From NCBI GenBank assembly GCA_047975765.1, contig JBKEEF010000002.1, forward strand, positions 1 to 64,000: DNA of 64,000 bases, written 5' to 3'. Made by a program: the position numbers and the translations under genes. This document shows positions 24,798 through 33,236 of the stretch, one piece after another. The notes under the pieces were generated by a model. The model ran no database searches. It saw only the letters and a program-made list of their open reading frames with translations, and was not told the DNA's origin. This DNA comes from JAQWBS01 sp047975765 (GTDB taxonomy: Bacteria; Pseudomonadota; Alphaproteobacteria; RF32; CAG-239). Positions within the stretch are counted from its first letter, which is position 1, and each line of letters starts with the position of its first letter.

Positions 24798-27218
24798 TTA
24801 TTTTGTTGCTTCGATTCTCATCTTATAGAATGAGCGATATACAAAATAAAGAGCTATCAAACCAAACACAACACCAGCTGTTACGGTAACACATTTTGGT
24901 GCTGCCTCAGCCATTTCCACAGCCAAGAGACCAAAGAGTGTTGTAAATTTGATAATCGGATTGAGTGATACAGATGAAGTATCTTTATATGGGTCACCCA
25001 CCGTGTCACCAACCACAGTTGCGGCATGGAGTTCTGTTCCTTTTTCTTTCAAATCAACTTCAACAACTTTCTTTGCATTATCCCAAGCACCACCAGCATT
25101 TGCCATAAACAAAGCTTGGAACAAACCAAAGATTGCAATTGAAATCAAGTAACTTGCAAAAAGATTAGCATCCAAGCAAGCAAAGCAGATTGTGAAAGAG
25201 AAAATAGCAATAAAGATATTGAACATTCCTTTTTGTGCATATTGTGTACAAATTTTCACAACAGCCTTACTATCTTCAATAGATGCTGCTTTTTTACCAT
25301 CAAGCTTGATATTTTTCTTAATGAAATTAACAGCTTTATAAGCACCAGCAGCAACAGCCTGCATAGAAGCTCCTGAGAACCAATAAACAACCGAACCACC
25401 AAGAATAAGACCAAATAAGACATGCGGATCAAGCAAATTCAAAGAAAGGTTCAACATCAAAATGATTGAGAAAATCATTGTTGTTGCGCCAATCACAGCT
25501 GTTCCAATCAAAACAGGTTTTGCTGTTGCTTTGAAAGTATTTCCAGCACTGTCATTTTCTTCTAGCAAATCTTTACCAAGAGAAAAATCTGGTGTAAAGC
25601 CATAGTCTTTTTCAATTTCTTTTGAAATTCCCTTAATTTGTTCAATTTGGGAAAGCTCAAAAACAGATTGTGCATTGTCTGTCACTGGACCATAACTGTC
25701 TACCGCAATTGTCACAGGACCCATGCCGAGCATTCCGAAAGCCACCAAACCAAAAGCGAAAACGGATGGATAAATCATATAATCACCCAAAACTTCAGTT
25801 GAAGCCACATAAGCCACAGCCATCAAGCCAACCATAATCAAGCCTTTCCAGAAAGCTGAGAAGTTACCAGCAACAAGACCTGAAATAATATTCAAAGAAG
25901 CACCAGCTTCACGACTTGAATTCACAATTTCTTGAACGTGTTTAGATTTTGAAGATGTGAAAATCTTTGTAAACTCTGGAATAATCGCTGCTGCGAATGT
26001 TCCACAACTGATAATCGTTGCCAATCTCCACCACAAATCAGGATTCAAATCTGCAAGCATCAAATATGACACAGCATAAGTCACCCCAATTGAAATAAGA
26101 GATGTGAACCAAACAAGCGTTGTTAAAGGAATTTCGAAGTCGAAAGATTTTTTCTTGCCAAACAAGGTGCTAGAAAATTTTTCATTGAAAAAATATGAGA
26201 AAAGAGATGTCAAAATCATCAACAAACGCATTGTGAAAATCCAAACAATGAATTTACCTTGAATGAGAGCACCACCGCCCATCGCTGTCAATTGACCTTC
26301 TGGAGAATATGCCATTCCAACTGCAAGAATAATGAATGTAATGAGTGCAACACCTGTCACACCATAAGTTTCAAAACCATCTGCAGTAGGTCCAACAGAG
26401 TCACCAGCATTATCACCAACACAGTCAGCGATCACACCTGGGTTTCTAGCGTCATCTTCATCAATTTTGAAAATAATTTTCATCAAGTCTGCGCCAATGT
26501 CTGCAATTTTTGTGAAGATACCACCACAAATACGAAGTGCAGAAGCACCCAAGCTTTCACCAATTGCAAAACCAATAAAACAAGCCCCTGCATAATCTTT
26601 AGGAACCCAAAGAAGAATTGCAATCATCAAAATAAGTTCAACACAGATAAGCAAAACACCAATAGACATTCCTGAACGAAGAGGTAAAGACATAACGTTA
26701 TATGCCTTTCCTTTCAAGGATTCGAAAGCTGTACGAGAGTTTGCATAAGTGTTGATTCTCATTCCAAACCAAGCCACCCCATAAGAACCTAAAATTCCCA
26801 AAACAGACCAAGCTAAGATATTCAAGACCTTAACCATTGGAATTCCACTCAAGAAATAGAAATAGTAGAAGATACAAGCTGCAATAAACAATTCTAAAAC
26901 AACGAGCAACTTTGCTTGTTGTTTCATATATGTTTTGCATGTTTCATAAATTGTTTCAGAAACAGCAAGCATAGATTTGTGTGCAGGAAGAGCTTTGATT
27001 TTATAAAATTCATAAAGCCCAAAAACAAAACCGAGAACACAAATTCCCAGCCCATAAAACAAGATATTACTTCCAATTATATTATACCCGAAAATAGTAT
27101 AAGTCACATCAAGGCTAGGCAATATCAAGTCAACTTCTGAAGCTGAAGCATTTCTTGAAACAAGCGCTGTCAGCATCATAATTGCTAAAAAATTAAAACC
27201 TTTTTTAAGAAAAGACAT
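24798..27218 (-). CDS. hppA: Membrane-bound pyrophosphatase (ion-pumping)
   Basis: An 806-residue integral membrane pyrophosphatase that couples PPi hydrolysis to export of H+ and/or Na+. The substrate-site block is TKIADIGADLMK then DDARNPGVIADCVGDNAGDS and ADGFETYGVTG. At the K+ site the motif is GNTFKA with lysine, the sign of K+-independent enzymes. About 16 helices are predicted. The N-terminus looks like a cleavable signal (KKGFNFLAIMMLTALVSRNASA), uncommon for this family. The MSxCVGDNAGDSVGPTADG type of signature and the ETCKTYMKQQAKLLV segment differ from the usual alphaproteobacterial form and resemble divergent anaerobe-type pumps. AGGA lies before the ATG. It would save ATP in fermentation. 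Confidence 0.95.
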   Translation of the reverse strand: MSFLKKGFNFLAIMMLTALVSRNASASEVDLILPSLDVTYTIFGYNIIGSNILFYGLGICVLGFVFGLYEFYKIKALPAHKSMLAVSETIYETCKTYMKQQAKLLVVLELFIAACIFYYFYFLSGIPMVKVLNILAWSVLGILGSYGVAWFGMRINTYANSRTAFESLKGKAYNVMSLPLRSGMSIGVLLICVELILMIAILLWVPKDYAGACFIGFAIGESLGASALRICGGIFTKIADIGADLMKIIFKIDEDDARNPGVIADCVGDNAGDSVGPTADGFETYGVTGVALITFIILAVGMAYSPEGQLTAMGGGALIQGKFIVWIFTMRLLMILTSLFSYFFNEKFSSTLFGKKKSFDFEIPLTTLVWFTSLISIGVTYAVSYLMLADLNPDLWWRLATIISCGTFAAAIIPEFTKIFTSSKSKHVQEIVNSSREAGASLNIISGLVAGNFSAFWKGLIMVGLMAVAYVASTEVLGDYMIYPSVFAFGLVAFGMLGMGPVTIAVDSYGPVTDNAQSVFELSQIEQIKGISKEIEKDYGFTPDFSLGKDLLEENDSAGNTFKATAKPVLIGTAVIGATTMIFSIILMLNLSLNLLDPHVLFGLILGGSVVYWFSGASMQAVAAGAYKAVNFIKKNIKLDGKKAASIEDSKAVVKICTQYAQKGMFNIFIAIFSFTICFACLDANLFASYLISIAIFGLFQALFMANAGGAWDNAKKVVEVDLKEKGTELHAATVVGDTVGDPYKDTSSVSLNPIIKFTTLFGLLAVEMAEAAPKCVTVTAGVVFGLIALYFVYRSFYKMRIEATK

Positions 27219-27369
27219 TATTTCCTCCTAATAAAATTAACAATAATAATTGCAGACATAATATTACCTAAAGTATAAACATTCTATTAAACATTTTAAC
27301 TTATATTCAAATATAGTTATTTAACAACATAACATACATAATTTTCTAAGAACTATGGAGACTAACTTA

Positions 27370-27630
27370 ATGAAAAAAGCACTCATTCTTGCCGCATTTG
27401 TTCTTGTTGCAGCTTGCACAACTGAAAAAACAAAAGAAGCATACCCTTATAATATGACAGAAAAAGAATGGAATAATCTTTCTATTCAAGACCAAGCTAA
27501 AATCAGAAGAGATTTTTATTTCTATGAAAAAGGCGACAAAAACTTTGTGAATCCAGATCTTAATGTTGAAGGACAACAAACTGCAACACCAAGCTGGAAA
27601 AAAACACAACAAACTCCAGCAGCAGAATAA
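27370..27630 (+). CDS. Small lipoprotein, 86 residues
   Basis: A lipoprotein with signal ALILAAFVLVAAC and lipobox Cys at 16. The mature chain is short and polar, with TEKEWNNLSIQDQAKIRRDFYFYEKG in two parts as its only well-ordered region, and an Ala/Gln/Thr-rich end. No family recognised. The chosen ATG is preceded by GGAG 13 bases upstream; an in-frame ATG 15 bases earlier overlaps that site. It ends at a strong terminator and stands alone. Confidence 0.7.
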   Translation: MKKALILAAFVLVAACTTEKTKEAYPYNMTEKEWNNLSIQDQAKIRRDFYFYEKGDKNFVNPDLNVEGQQTATPSWKKTQQTPAAE

Positions 27631-27636
27631 ATAAAA

Positions 27637-27676
27637 ACATCCCCTTAGAACAAATCGTACTAAGGGGATGTTTTTT
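27637..27676 (+). terminator. Rho-independent terminator after the lipoprotein gene
   Basis: ACATCCCCTTAG (27637-27648) pairs perfectly with CTAAGGGGATGT (27660-27671), followed by TTTTT. Confidence 0.92.
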
Positions 27677-27694
27677 ATGGGCTAAGTCAATCCA

Positions 27695-27988
27695 TTAATG
27701 TCCATAAACAACAACGCAACTTTGACTGCTAAAAATATATGAATTAGCTGTATAATCTACAACTTCAACCTTAGAAATTCTAGCCTTCTTCGTAGCATTA
27801 ACAATGCTTCTGTCACCATAAGGGCCAAAGAATAAAACGGTTGTTGAACAATCTTCGCCTTTTTTCATTTCAGAAATTTTAGAAAAATCTACTCTAGATA
27901 AATCTGAAGTATTCATCAATGGTGTTCTGTCATAAGAACAAGCAGATGTGCCAAGAAGAATGGCTAAAGATAAAAATATTTTTTTCAT
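27695..27988 (-). CDS. TRL-like family lipoprotein
   Basis: A 97-residue lipoprotein (signal LSLAILLGTSAC, lipobox Cys at 17). The mature part matches the TRL-like pattern: KKGEDCSTTVLFFGPYGDRSIVNA, then KKARISKVEVVDYTANSY, and a final CVVVYGH, with the paired cysteines expected in this family. Function is unknown in all members. The family name comes from location next to a tRNA, and here it lies 28 bases downstream of tRNA-Arg on the same strand, so it may be on the same transcript. Confidence 0.6.
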   Translation of the reverse strand: MKKIFLSLAILLGTSACSYDRTPLMNTSDLSRVDFSKISEMKKGEDCSTTVLFFGPYGDRSIVNATKKARISKVEVVDYTANSYIFSSQSCVVVYGH

Positions 27989-28016
27989 AGTATCATAGTC
28001 CTTTTATAATTTACAC

Positions 28017-28093
28017 TGGCGTACCTGAAGGGAGTCGAACCCATGACCTTTGGCGTCGGAAGCCAACACTCTATCCAGCTGAGCTACAGGTAC
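28017..28093 (-). tRNA. tRNA-Arg (CCG anticodon)
   Basis: A 77-nt cloverleaf on the minus strand: acceptor GTACCTG/CAGGTAC, D-arm with GCTCAGCTGGATAGAGT, anticodon stem TTGGC/GCCAA around loop TTCCGAC (anticodon CCG), T-loop GGTTCGACTCC and encoded CCA. It is immediately upstream of the TRL-like gene. Confidence 0.97.
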
Positions 28094-28193
28094 ATAAAAA
28101 CCATTTATAGCTCATTCCTTTTTATTTCTCTAGCTTTTATATCCTTTTATACAAATATTATCTCAAAAAGAAGATGTTTTTATCTTTTTATGC

Positions 28194-28222
28194 TTGACTA
28201 TTTGTGCAACTTTATGTATTAA
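28194..28222 (+). promoter_or_regulatory. Probable sigma-70 promoter of rpmB
   Basis: TTGACT (28194-28199), 17-base spacer, TATTAA (28217-28222), about 45 bases upstream of the rpmB start. The spacing is ideal and both boxes differ from consensus by one or two bases. Confidence 0.6.
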
Positions 28223-28266
28223 AGGCAACAGTTTAAGAAAAAAGTGAAATTTAGGGATATTGAAAA

Positions 28267-28545
28267 ATGGCTAAGAAATGTGATTTAACAGGTGTTGGTG
28301 TTATGACTGGTAACAACGTAAGCCACGCAAACAACAGAACTCGTCGTCGTTTTTTGCCTAACTTGCAAGTTGTTTCTCTTTTGAGCGAATCTTTGGGTAG
28401 AGTTTTCAAATTGAAAATTTGTGCAAAAACTCTCCGTTCAATCGAACACAACGGTGGTTTGGATTCTTACTTAGAATCTACTTCTAACGAGAAATTGACT
28501 GTAAAAGGTAAAAAAATCAAAAAAGAAATTATCACTGCTAAATAA
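28267..28545 (+). CDS. rpmB: 50S ribosomal protein L28
   Basis: L28 is a structural protein of the large ribosomal subunit. The 92-residue protein begins AKKCDLTGVGVMTGNNVSHANNRTRRRF, written here in two conserved parts, and has the NLQVVSLLSESLGRVFKLKICAKTLRSIE core with a basic C-terminus. It has the cysteine-poor alphaproteobacterial-type length. TAGGGAT precedes the ATG. It is monocistronic, with its own promoter and terminator. Confidence 0.97.
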   Translation: MAKKCDLTGVGVMTGNNVSHANNRTRRRFLPNLQVVSLLSESLGRVFKLKICAKTLRSIEHNGGLDSYLESTSNEKLTVKGKKIKKEIITAK

Positions 28546-28571
28546 TTTTTTTGATTGCGAAAAGTTTTCAA

Positions 28572-28605
28572 AATGTCTTTGTAGAAATACAAAGACATTT
28601 TTTTA
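28572..28605 (+). terminator. Rho-independent terminator after rpmB
   Basis: AAATGTCTTTGTA (28572-28584) pairs perfectly with TACAAAGACATTT (28589-28601) around a GAAA tetraloop, followed by T-run. Confidence 0.95.
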
Positions 28606-28721
28606 TCCCCACAATTCACAGGGTGTGAACAAAATCAAAAATATTCTAGGATATCCTTTGTCTTTTTTGAAAATATTGTTTATAAAAACAAAAAAACTTA
28701 TTACTCAGGAGAATCATAAAA

Positions 28722-30188
28722 ATGGAAAAGCCAGATCTTTCGAAACTCCCTCATAACCTTGAAGCGGAACAGACACTTTTAGGGGCACTCATCGCTAATA
28801 ATAATGCTTACGAAAAAATCTCCGAGTTTTTGAAACCTGCCCATTTTGCAGACCCTGTTCATGGTAAAATTTACGAAGTTATCTCCAAGCTTATCCAAAA
28901 AGGACACGTTGCTGAAGTTGCAAATTTAAAGAGTTATCTTGAACAAGAAAAAACGCTTGAAGAAGTTGGTGGCTACAAATATATCATCAAACTTGCTGGT
29001 GCTGCTTCTCCAATGACTAATGTTGAATATTATGCTAAGTTCATTTATGACAAATACCTTCGTCGCGAACTTATTTCTGCCGGTTATGAAATTGTAAGCG
29101 AAGCAACTGTTGAAAATGTAGATTCGGATGCAACAGGTATCATTGAAAGTGCTGAAAGAAAACTTTATGCGCTTTCTGACCAAGACAGCTCAAAGACTGG
29201 CTTTATTGAATTTTCGGAAGCTTTGGTTTCATCGCTTGGTTTTATTGAAAAAGCATATCAAAAAGAAGAAAAAATTTCTGGTGTTCCAACTGGTTTAGAC
29301 CGACTCGACCACAAGATTGGTGGACTAAATAAATCCGACTTAATCATTCTCGCAGGACGTCCTGCGATGGGAAAAACTGCGCTTGCAACAAATATTGCCT
29401 ATAATGTTGCAGATTATATGGCTCATAACAAAGGACTAGATGAAAAATCTCGTGGCGTCGCTTTTTTCTCACTGGAAATGTCAGCAGACCAACTTGCAAC
29501 CCGTATTCTATCTTCCGCTACTCAAACTGGCGGTCATAAGATGAGAACTGGCGAATTGGATAATGCAGAATTTACTAGAATTGTTGCTGCAGTTCGTGAA
29601 CTTGAAAAAATTCCGCTTTATATTGATGACACCCCAGGTTTAACAATTAATGGCATCCGAACTCGTGCCCGTCGTCTCAAAAGAAGTAAAGGACTCGGCC
29701 TAATCGTTATAGACTATATCCAGCTCATTATGGGTGACGGTAAAAAAAGTGATAACCGCGTTCAGGAGATTTCGGAAATTTCTCGAGGACTTAAAATTCT
29801 TGCCAAAGAACTTGATGTTCCAGTAATTGCACTTTCACAGCTCAACCGTGGTGTGGAACAAAGAGAAGATAAACGCCCTGTAATGTCCGACCTTCGTGAA
29901 TCAGGTTCCATCGAGCAAGATGCGGATATTGTTATGTTTGTGTTCCGTGAAAACTATTACATTCAAAATGAAGAACCAAAACAAAAAGCAACTGAAACAC
30001 CAGAAAGATTTCAACAAAGACTTGAAGAATGGGAAAAAAGGATTCGCGAGACAAGATATCAAGGTGATGTAATTATTGGAAAACAACGTCATGGTCCAAC
30101 AGGAACAGTCACACTTTCTTGGAATGGCGATTATGCTCAGTTCGGAAACCTCGCAAACGATGACTACTTACCAGAACAAATGGGATAG
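28722..30188 (+). CDS. dnaB: Replicative DNA helicase DnaB
   Basis: DnaB is the hexameric 5'-3' helicase at the replication fork and loads primase. The 488-residue protein has the N-terminal domain opening KLPHNLEAEQTLLGALI, a linker, and a RecA-like ATPase domain with Walker A AGRPAMGKTAL near 210-220, Walker B LIVIDYIQLI near 325, ISRGLKILAKEL, and DRPVMSDLRES-type motif (KRPVMSDLRESGSIEQDAD). The C-terminus has GKQRHGPTGTV, which is characteristic. No intein is present. CAGGAGAA precedes the ATG. The next gene overlaps its end. Confidence 0.98.
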   Translation: MEKPDLSKLPHNLEAEQTLLGALIANNNAYEKISEFLKPAHFADPVHGKIYEVISKLIQKGHVAEVANLKSYLEQEKTLEEVGGYKYIIKLAGAASPMTNVEYYAKFIYDKYLRRELISAGYEIVSEATVENVDSDATGIIESAERKLYALSDQDSSKTGFIEFSEALVSSLGFIEKAYQKEEKISGVPTGLDRLDHKIGGLNKSDLIILAGRPAMGKTALATNIAYNVADYMAHNKGLDEKSRGVAFFSLEMSADQLATRILSSATQTGGHKMRTGELDNAEFTRIVAAVRELEKIPLYIDDTPGLTINGIRTRARRLKRSKGLGLIVIDYIQLIMGDGKKSDNRVQEISEISRGLKILAKELDVPVIALSQLNRGVEQREDKRPVMSDLRESGSIEQDADIVMFVFRENYYIQNEEPKQKATETPERFQQRLEEWEKRIRETRYQGDVIIGKQRHGPTGTVTLSWNGDYAQFGNLANDDYLPEQMG

Positions 30189-30627
30189 AAAATTGAATAA
30201 CAAATTTTGGATAGAAAAAGAACTGGAAGATCTTTCAGAACAAGAATGGGAAAGCATCTGCAACAATTGTGGAAAATGTTGCCTTGTGAAAGTTCAAGAT
30301 GAAGATGATGATGAAATTTATTACACAAACGTTGTTTGCAAATACTTCAATCACGAAAATTGTTCATGCAAAGAATATGAAAGACGCTGTGAACTTGTAC
30401 CTGAATGCCTAAAACTTACTATTGATAATATTGATAAAATTGAATGGATGCCTAAAGATTGTGCTTACAAAACTTTATTAGAAACAAAAAATTTACCAGA
30501 TTGGCACCCTCTTCTTACAGGAAAACCTCTCACAAATGAGCACAGTATCAAAGGAAAGTGCATTTGTGAAACAGAAGTGAATGAAGAAGATTTGGAAGAC
30601 CATATTGTGGATGAGGAAGATTTATGA
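30160..30627 (+). CDS. UPF0260 (YcgN-like) cysteine-cluster protein, copy 1
   Basis: A 155-residue member of UPF0260, small cytoplasmic proteins with a conserved Cys cluster thought to bind metal or an iron-sulfur centre; function unknown. It shows FWIEKELEDLSEQEWESIC, then NNCGKCC, VVCKYF, and CSCKEYERRCELVPEC, followed by WMPKDCAYK and LPDWHPLLTG, all family landmarks. The C-terminal 30 residues are acidic. The start at 30160 overlaps dnaB by 29 bases; a TTG at 30193 is an alternative that starts just before FWIEKE. Directly followed by a paralogue. Confidence 0.85.
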   Translation: MTTYQNKWDRKLNNKFWIEKELEDLSEQEWESICNNCGKCCLVKVQDEDDDEIYYTNVVCKYFNHENCSCKEYERRCELVPECLKLTIDNIDKIEWMPKDCAYKTLLETKNLPDWHPLLTGKPLTNEHSIKGKCICETEVNEEDLEDHIVDEEDL

Positions 30628-31127
30628 GCAAAAAATATTTTATTGAGGAAGAATTTGATCCTCAATCTCGATTCGATAACCGAGAAAAAATTGAAACAAA
30701 ATTTTGGGAAAAGAAAAGACTGGAAGAAATGAGTCGAGAAGAATGGGAGCTTCTTTGTGACGGGTGTGGAAAATGCTGTCTAAATAAAATTGAATACAAA
30801 AAAAAGATACACTTCACCAACACTCACTGCCGTTTTCTCAATTGCGACAATTGTACATGTAGTATCTATGAAAGAAGATTCGAAAAAGTTCATGATTGCC
30901 GAGATATAGACCTCAAAGCAGTTCGTGAAAAACCTCGTTGGCTTCCAAAAACTTGTGCTTATTGGCTTTTAGACAATGGACAAGAACTTCCTGAGTGGCA
31001 TCCGCTTCTTACAGGCAAAGCAGCATCTGTCCACGAAGCTAAAATGTCCCTTAAAGACCGAGATATCATTTCTGAAGTTGGAATTGTTGATTATGATCAT
31101 TACACTGTTGACTGGGAAGACCTCTAA
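30624..31127 (+). CDS. UPF0260 (YcgN-like) cysteine-cluster protein, copy 2
   Basis: A 167-residue paralogue of the gene before it, with the same order of motifs: FWEKKRLEEMSREEWELLC, DGCGKCC, THCRFL, CTCSIYERRF, WLPKTCAYW and LPEWHPLLTG. Seven of the cysteines align with copy 1. The ATG overlaps the TGA of copy 1 (ATGA), so the two are translationally coupled and may work together or form a heteromer. Most genomes carry only one such gene, so this tandem pair is a local duplication that has already diverged. Confidence 0.87.
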   Translation: MSKKYFIEEEFDPQSRFDNREKIETKFWEKKRLEEMSREEWELLCDGCGKCCLNKIEYKKKIHFTNTHCRFLNCDNCTCSIYERRFEKVHDCRDIDLKAVREKPRWLPKTCAYWLLDNGQELPEWHPLLTGKAASVHEAKMSLKDRDIISEVGIVDYDHYTVDWEDL

Positions 31128-31815
31128 AATACGAGAAAAAATAAAACTCTCAACTGGACTTGATGTCAAAGTCACGGTTTCTTCTCGTAGCAAAAAACTC
31201 AACCTCAAAATTGATAATAAAGAAAAGACACCAAGTCTTTCCATTCCAAAGTTTTGCTCAGAAAAAAAAGCTGTTGATTTCGTTATCAAAAACCAAAATT
31301 GGATTTTTGATAAAATTGAAAATCTGGTTACAACAAAAAGATTTGAGGACGGAGACGTCATTAGTATCTTCGGACAAGAATTGACCATTTCTCATGCACC
31401 GCAAACTCGAAGTGGCGTTCACATCATTGAAAACAAACTTGTTGTTTCCGGAGAAGAATCATTTATTCATCGTAGAACGCAAGATTTTATCAAAAAAATG
31501 GCAAAGATAAAATTCTATGATTTGTCAAAAATCAAAGCTGAACAAATTAATTGCAAGCTTAACAATGTGATTATCAAAGATACCAAGACCAGATGGGGAA
31601 GTTGCTCCTCAAAAAATAATATAAATTATAATTGGCGTATTGCACTTGCTCCTTACTACGTTTTTGAATATTTAGTTTGTCATGAAGTGGCTCATCTCAG
31701 ACACCAAGACCACTCTAAAGACTTTTGGAACACCGTTAAAGAACTTAGCCCTTCTTATTTAGAAGGAAAAAATTGGTTAAAAAACAATGGGAAGACACTT
31801 TATTCCTATGAGTAA
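31093..31815 (+). CDS. YgjP-like zinc metallopeptidase domain protein (DUF45)
   Basis: A 240-residue protein of the YgjP/DUF45 family. Visible landmarks are VTVSSRSKKLNLKI and FGQELTI in the N-terminal part, IKDTKTRWGSCSSKNNINYNWRI, and CHEVAHLRHQDHSKDFW with an HExxH zinc motif and a third histidine, ending with YLEGKNWLKNNG. It is presumably a zinc-dependent protease; the substrate is unknown. The reading frame is open to 30976 inside the preceding gene, so the start is uncertain: ATG at 31093 or TTG at 31108 are the best candidates, neither with a strong ribosome site. Confidence 0.82.
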   Translation: MIITLLTGKTSKIREKIKLSTGLDVKVTVSSRSKKLNLKIDNKEKTPSLSIPKFCSEKKAVDFVIKNQNWIFDKIENLVTTKRFEDGDVISIFGQELTISHAPQTRSGVHIIENKLVVSGEESFIHRRTQDFIKKMAKIKFYDLSKIKAEQINCKLNNVIIKDTKTRWGSCSSKNNINYNWRIALAPYYVFEYLVCHEVAHLRHQDHSKDFWNTVKELSPSYLEGKNWLKNNGKTLYSYE

Positions 31816-31895
31816 TTTTGCATTTCTATTGATTAATGCGAAGAATAAAACTATATTAGCTAACAGATAATAAAAAAATACTTAGGAGTATATTT

Positions 31896-32600
31896 ATGGA
31901 AAACAATACTAAAACACAAACAATCTCCCGCGTTGATGAAGGTCTTCGCCAACATATGATTAAGATTTATAACTATATGACAGGCGGCTTGATTGCAACA
32001 GCAATTTCAGCTTATGCTGTTTTATACACTTCTTTAGGTAGCCTTTTCTTTACCCCAACAGGACTTTCTGGTTTGGGCTATATTGCTATCTTTGCCCCTT
32101 TGGCTATGGCTTTTGCTTTTGGTCCAATGATTAATAGAGCAAGCATTGGCAAACTTAATGGCTTTTTCTGGGCATTTGCGGTTGTAATGGGTATTTCACT
32201 TGCTCCTGTTTTAGCAGCTTACACAGGTACGAGCGTGACTAGAGTATTTCTCATTTCTGCGGCAACTTTTGGTGCAATGAGCCTCTATGGATACACAACT
32301 AAAAAAGACCTAACTGGTTGGGGTTCTTTCTTATTTATGGGCCTTATTGGCATTATTATTGCTTCTATTGTCAACATTTTCATGGGCAGTGAAGGTATGA
32401 GCTTTGTGATTTCTCTTCTTGCTGTTGCAATTTTTGTTGGCTTAACAGCTTATGATACACAAAAGATTCGTGATTCTTATAATGAAAATGATAGTGAAGA
32501 TATCGCACAAAGAAAAGTTATTGCAGGTTCCCTGAACATCTACCTCGACTTCATTAACTTATTCGTTTACCTTCTCAGACTTTTGGGCGAAAGAAAGTAA
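31896..32600 (+). CDS. Bax inhibitor-1/YccA family membrane protein
   Basis: A 234-residue protein with seven predicted helices, typical of the BI-1/YccA/YbhL family, which includes pH-sensitive calcium leak channels and FtsH modulators. Landmarks are VDEGLRQHMIKIYNYMTGGL at the start, the SLYGYTTKKDLTGWGSFLFMGL centre, GLTAYDTQKIR, and LNIYLDFINLFVYLLRLLG at the C-terminus, with the conserved aspartates of the di-aspartyl sensor in the last two. TAGGAG precedes the ATG. It has its own terminator and no operon partners. Confidence 0.94.
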   Translation: MENNTKTQTISRVDEGLRQHMIKIYNYMTGGLIATAISAYAVLYTSLGSLFFTPTGLSGLGYIAIFAPLAMAFAFGPMINRASIGKLNGFFWAFAVVMGISLAPVLAAYTGTSVTRVFLISAATFGAMSLYGYTTKKDLTGWGSFLFMGLIGIIIASIVNIFMGSEGMSFVISLLAVAIFVGLTAYDTQKIRDSYNENDSEDIAQRKVIAGSLNIYLDFINLFVYLLRLLGERK

Positions 32601-32618
32601 ACAAAGCTAAAAAACTGC

Positions 32619-32648
32619 AAAAAAGACTTCTTTTTGAAGTCTTTTTTT
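32619..32648 (+). terminator. Rho-independent terminator after the BI-1 gene
   Basis: AAAAAAGACTTC (32619-32630) pairs with GAAGTCTTTTTT (32636-32647) around a T5 loop, with T-run continuing. It lies only two bases before the rpmH promoter. Confidence 0.9.
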
Positions 32649-32649
32649 G

Positions 32650-32678
32650 TTGACTTATATTGTTTTAGCCCTTATAAG
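32650..32678 (+). promoter_or_regulatory. Probable sigma-70 promoter of the rpmH-rnpA cluster
   Basis: TTGACT (32650-32655), 17-base spacer and TATAAG (32673-32678), 50 bases before rpmH. It follows immediately on the preceding terminator. Confidence 0.65.
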
Positions 32679-32727
32679 GTGTCTAACAATTTTGAATAAT
32701 TTTATATAAACTAACTGGAGACAAGTG

Positions 32728-32862
32728 ATGAAACGTACTTTCCAACCAAGTAAATTGGTAAGAGCTCGCCGCCACGGCTTCCGTACTCGTATGGCAACAT
32801 TGAACGGTCGCAAAATTTTGGCTGCTCGTCGTGCAAGAGGACGCAAGAAACTTTCTGCGTAA
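32728..32862 (+). CDS. rpmH: 50S ribosomal protein L34
   Basis: A 44-residue, strongly basic protein of the large subunit, starting KRTFQPSKLVRARRHGFR and ending RARGRKKLSA, an essentially canonical L34. CTGGAG lies 10 bases before the ATG. It begins the classic rpmH-rnpA-yidD-yidC cluster; rnpA follows after eight bases. Confidence 0.98.
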   Translation: MKRTFQPSKLVRARRHGFRTRMATLNGRKILAARRARGRKKLSA

Positions 32863-32870
32863 TTTGACGC

Positions 32871-33236
32871 ATGTCAGAAATTGATAAAATAAAAAAACGT
32901 AAAGATTTTTTAAGAGTCGCTAAGGGGATAAAGGTTGTAACACAATCTCTCATTCTCCAAGCGGCTCAAAGTTTATCTATGGAGGAAACACCTCCAAAAA
33001 TTGGTTATACCACCAGTAAAAAAATTGGCAAAGCACATGTTCGCAATAGAACAAGAAGGAGACTTCGTGCCGCTGTTCAAGAAATTTTTCCAGACAAAGC
33101 TTTGAAAAATATTGAATATGTTCTCATTGGCAGATACAACACCGCCACTTGTGATTTTTCAATACTCAAAGATAATCTTTCTTTTGCATTGAAAAGAGCT
33201 AATAAGGAAATTTCGAAAAATGAAACAAAAGAATAG
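32871..33236 (+). CDS. rnpA: Ribonuclease P protein component
   Basis: RnpA helps the RNase P RNA cut the 5' leader off tRNA precursors. The 121-residue protein has IKKRKDFLRVAKG, GYTTSKKIGKAHVRNRTRRRLR with the RNR-type RNA-binding motif near 55-65, and YVLIGRYNTAT before the last helix, as in the family. It overlaps yidD by 17 bases. No clear Shine-Dalgarno is seen, fitting coupled translation from rpmH. Confidence 0.95.
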   Translation: MSEIDKIKKRKDFLRVAKGIKVVTQSLILQAAQSLSMEETPPKIGYTTSKKIGKAHVRNRTRRRLRAAVQEIFPDKALKNIEYVLIGRYNTATCDFSILKDNLSFALKRANKEISKNETKE

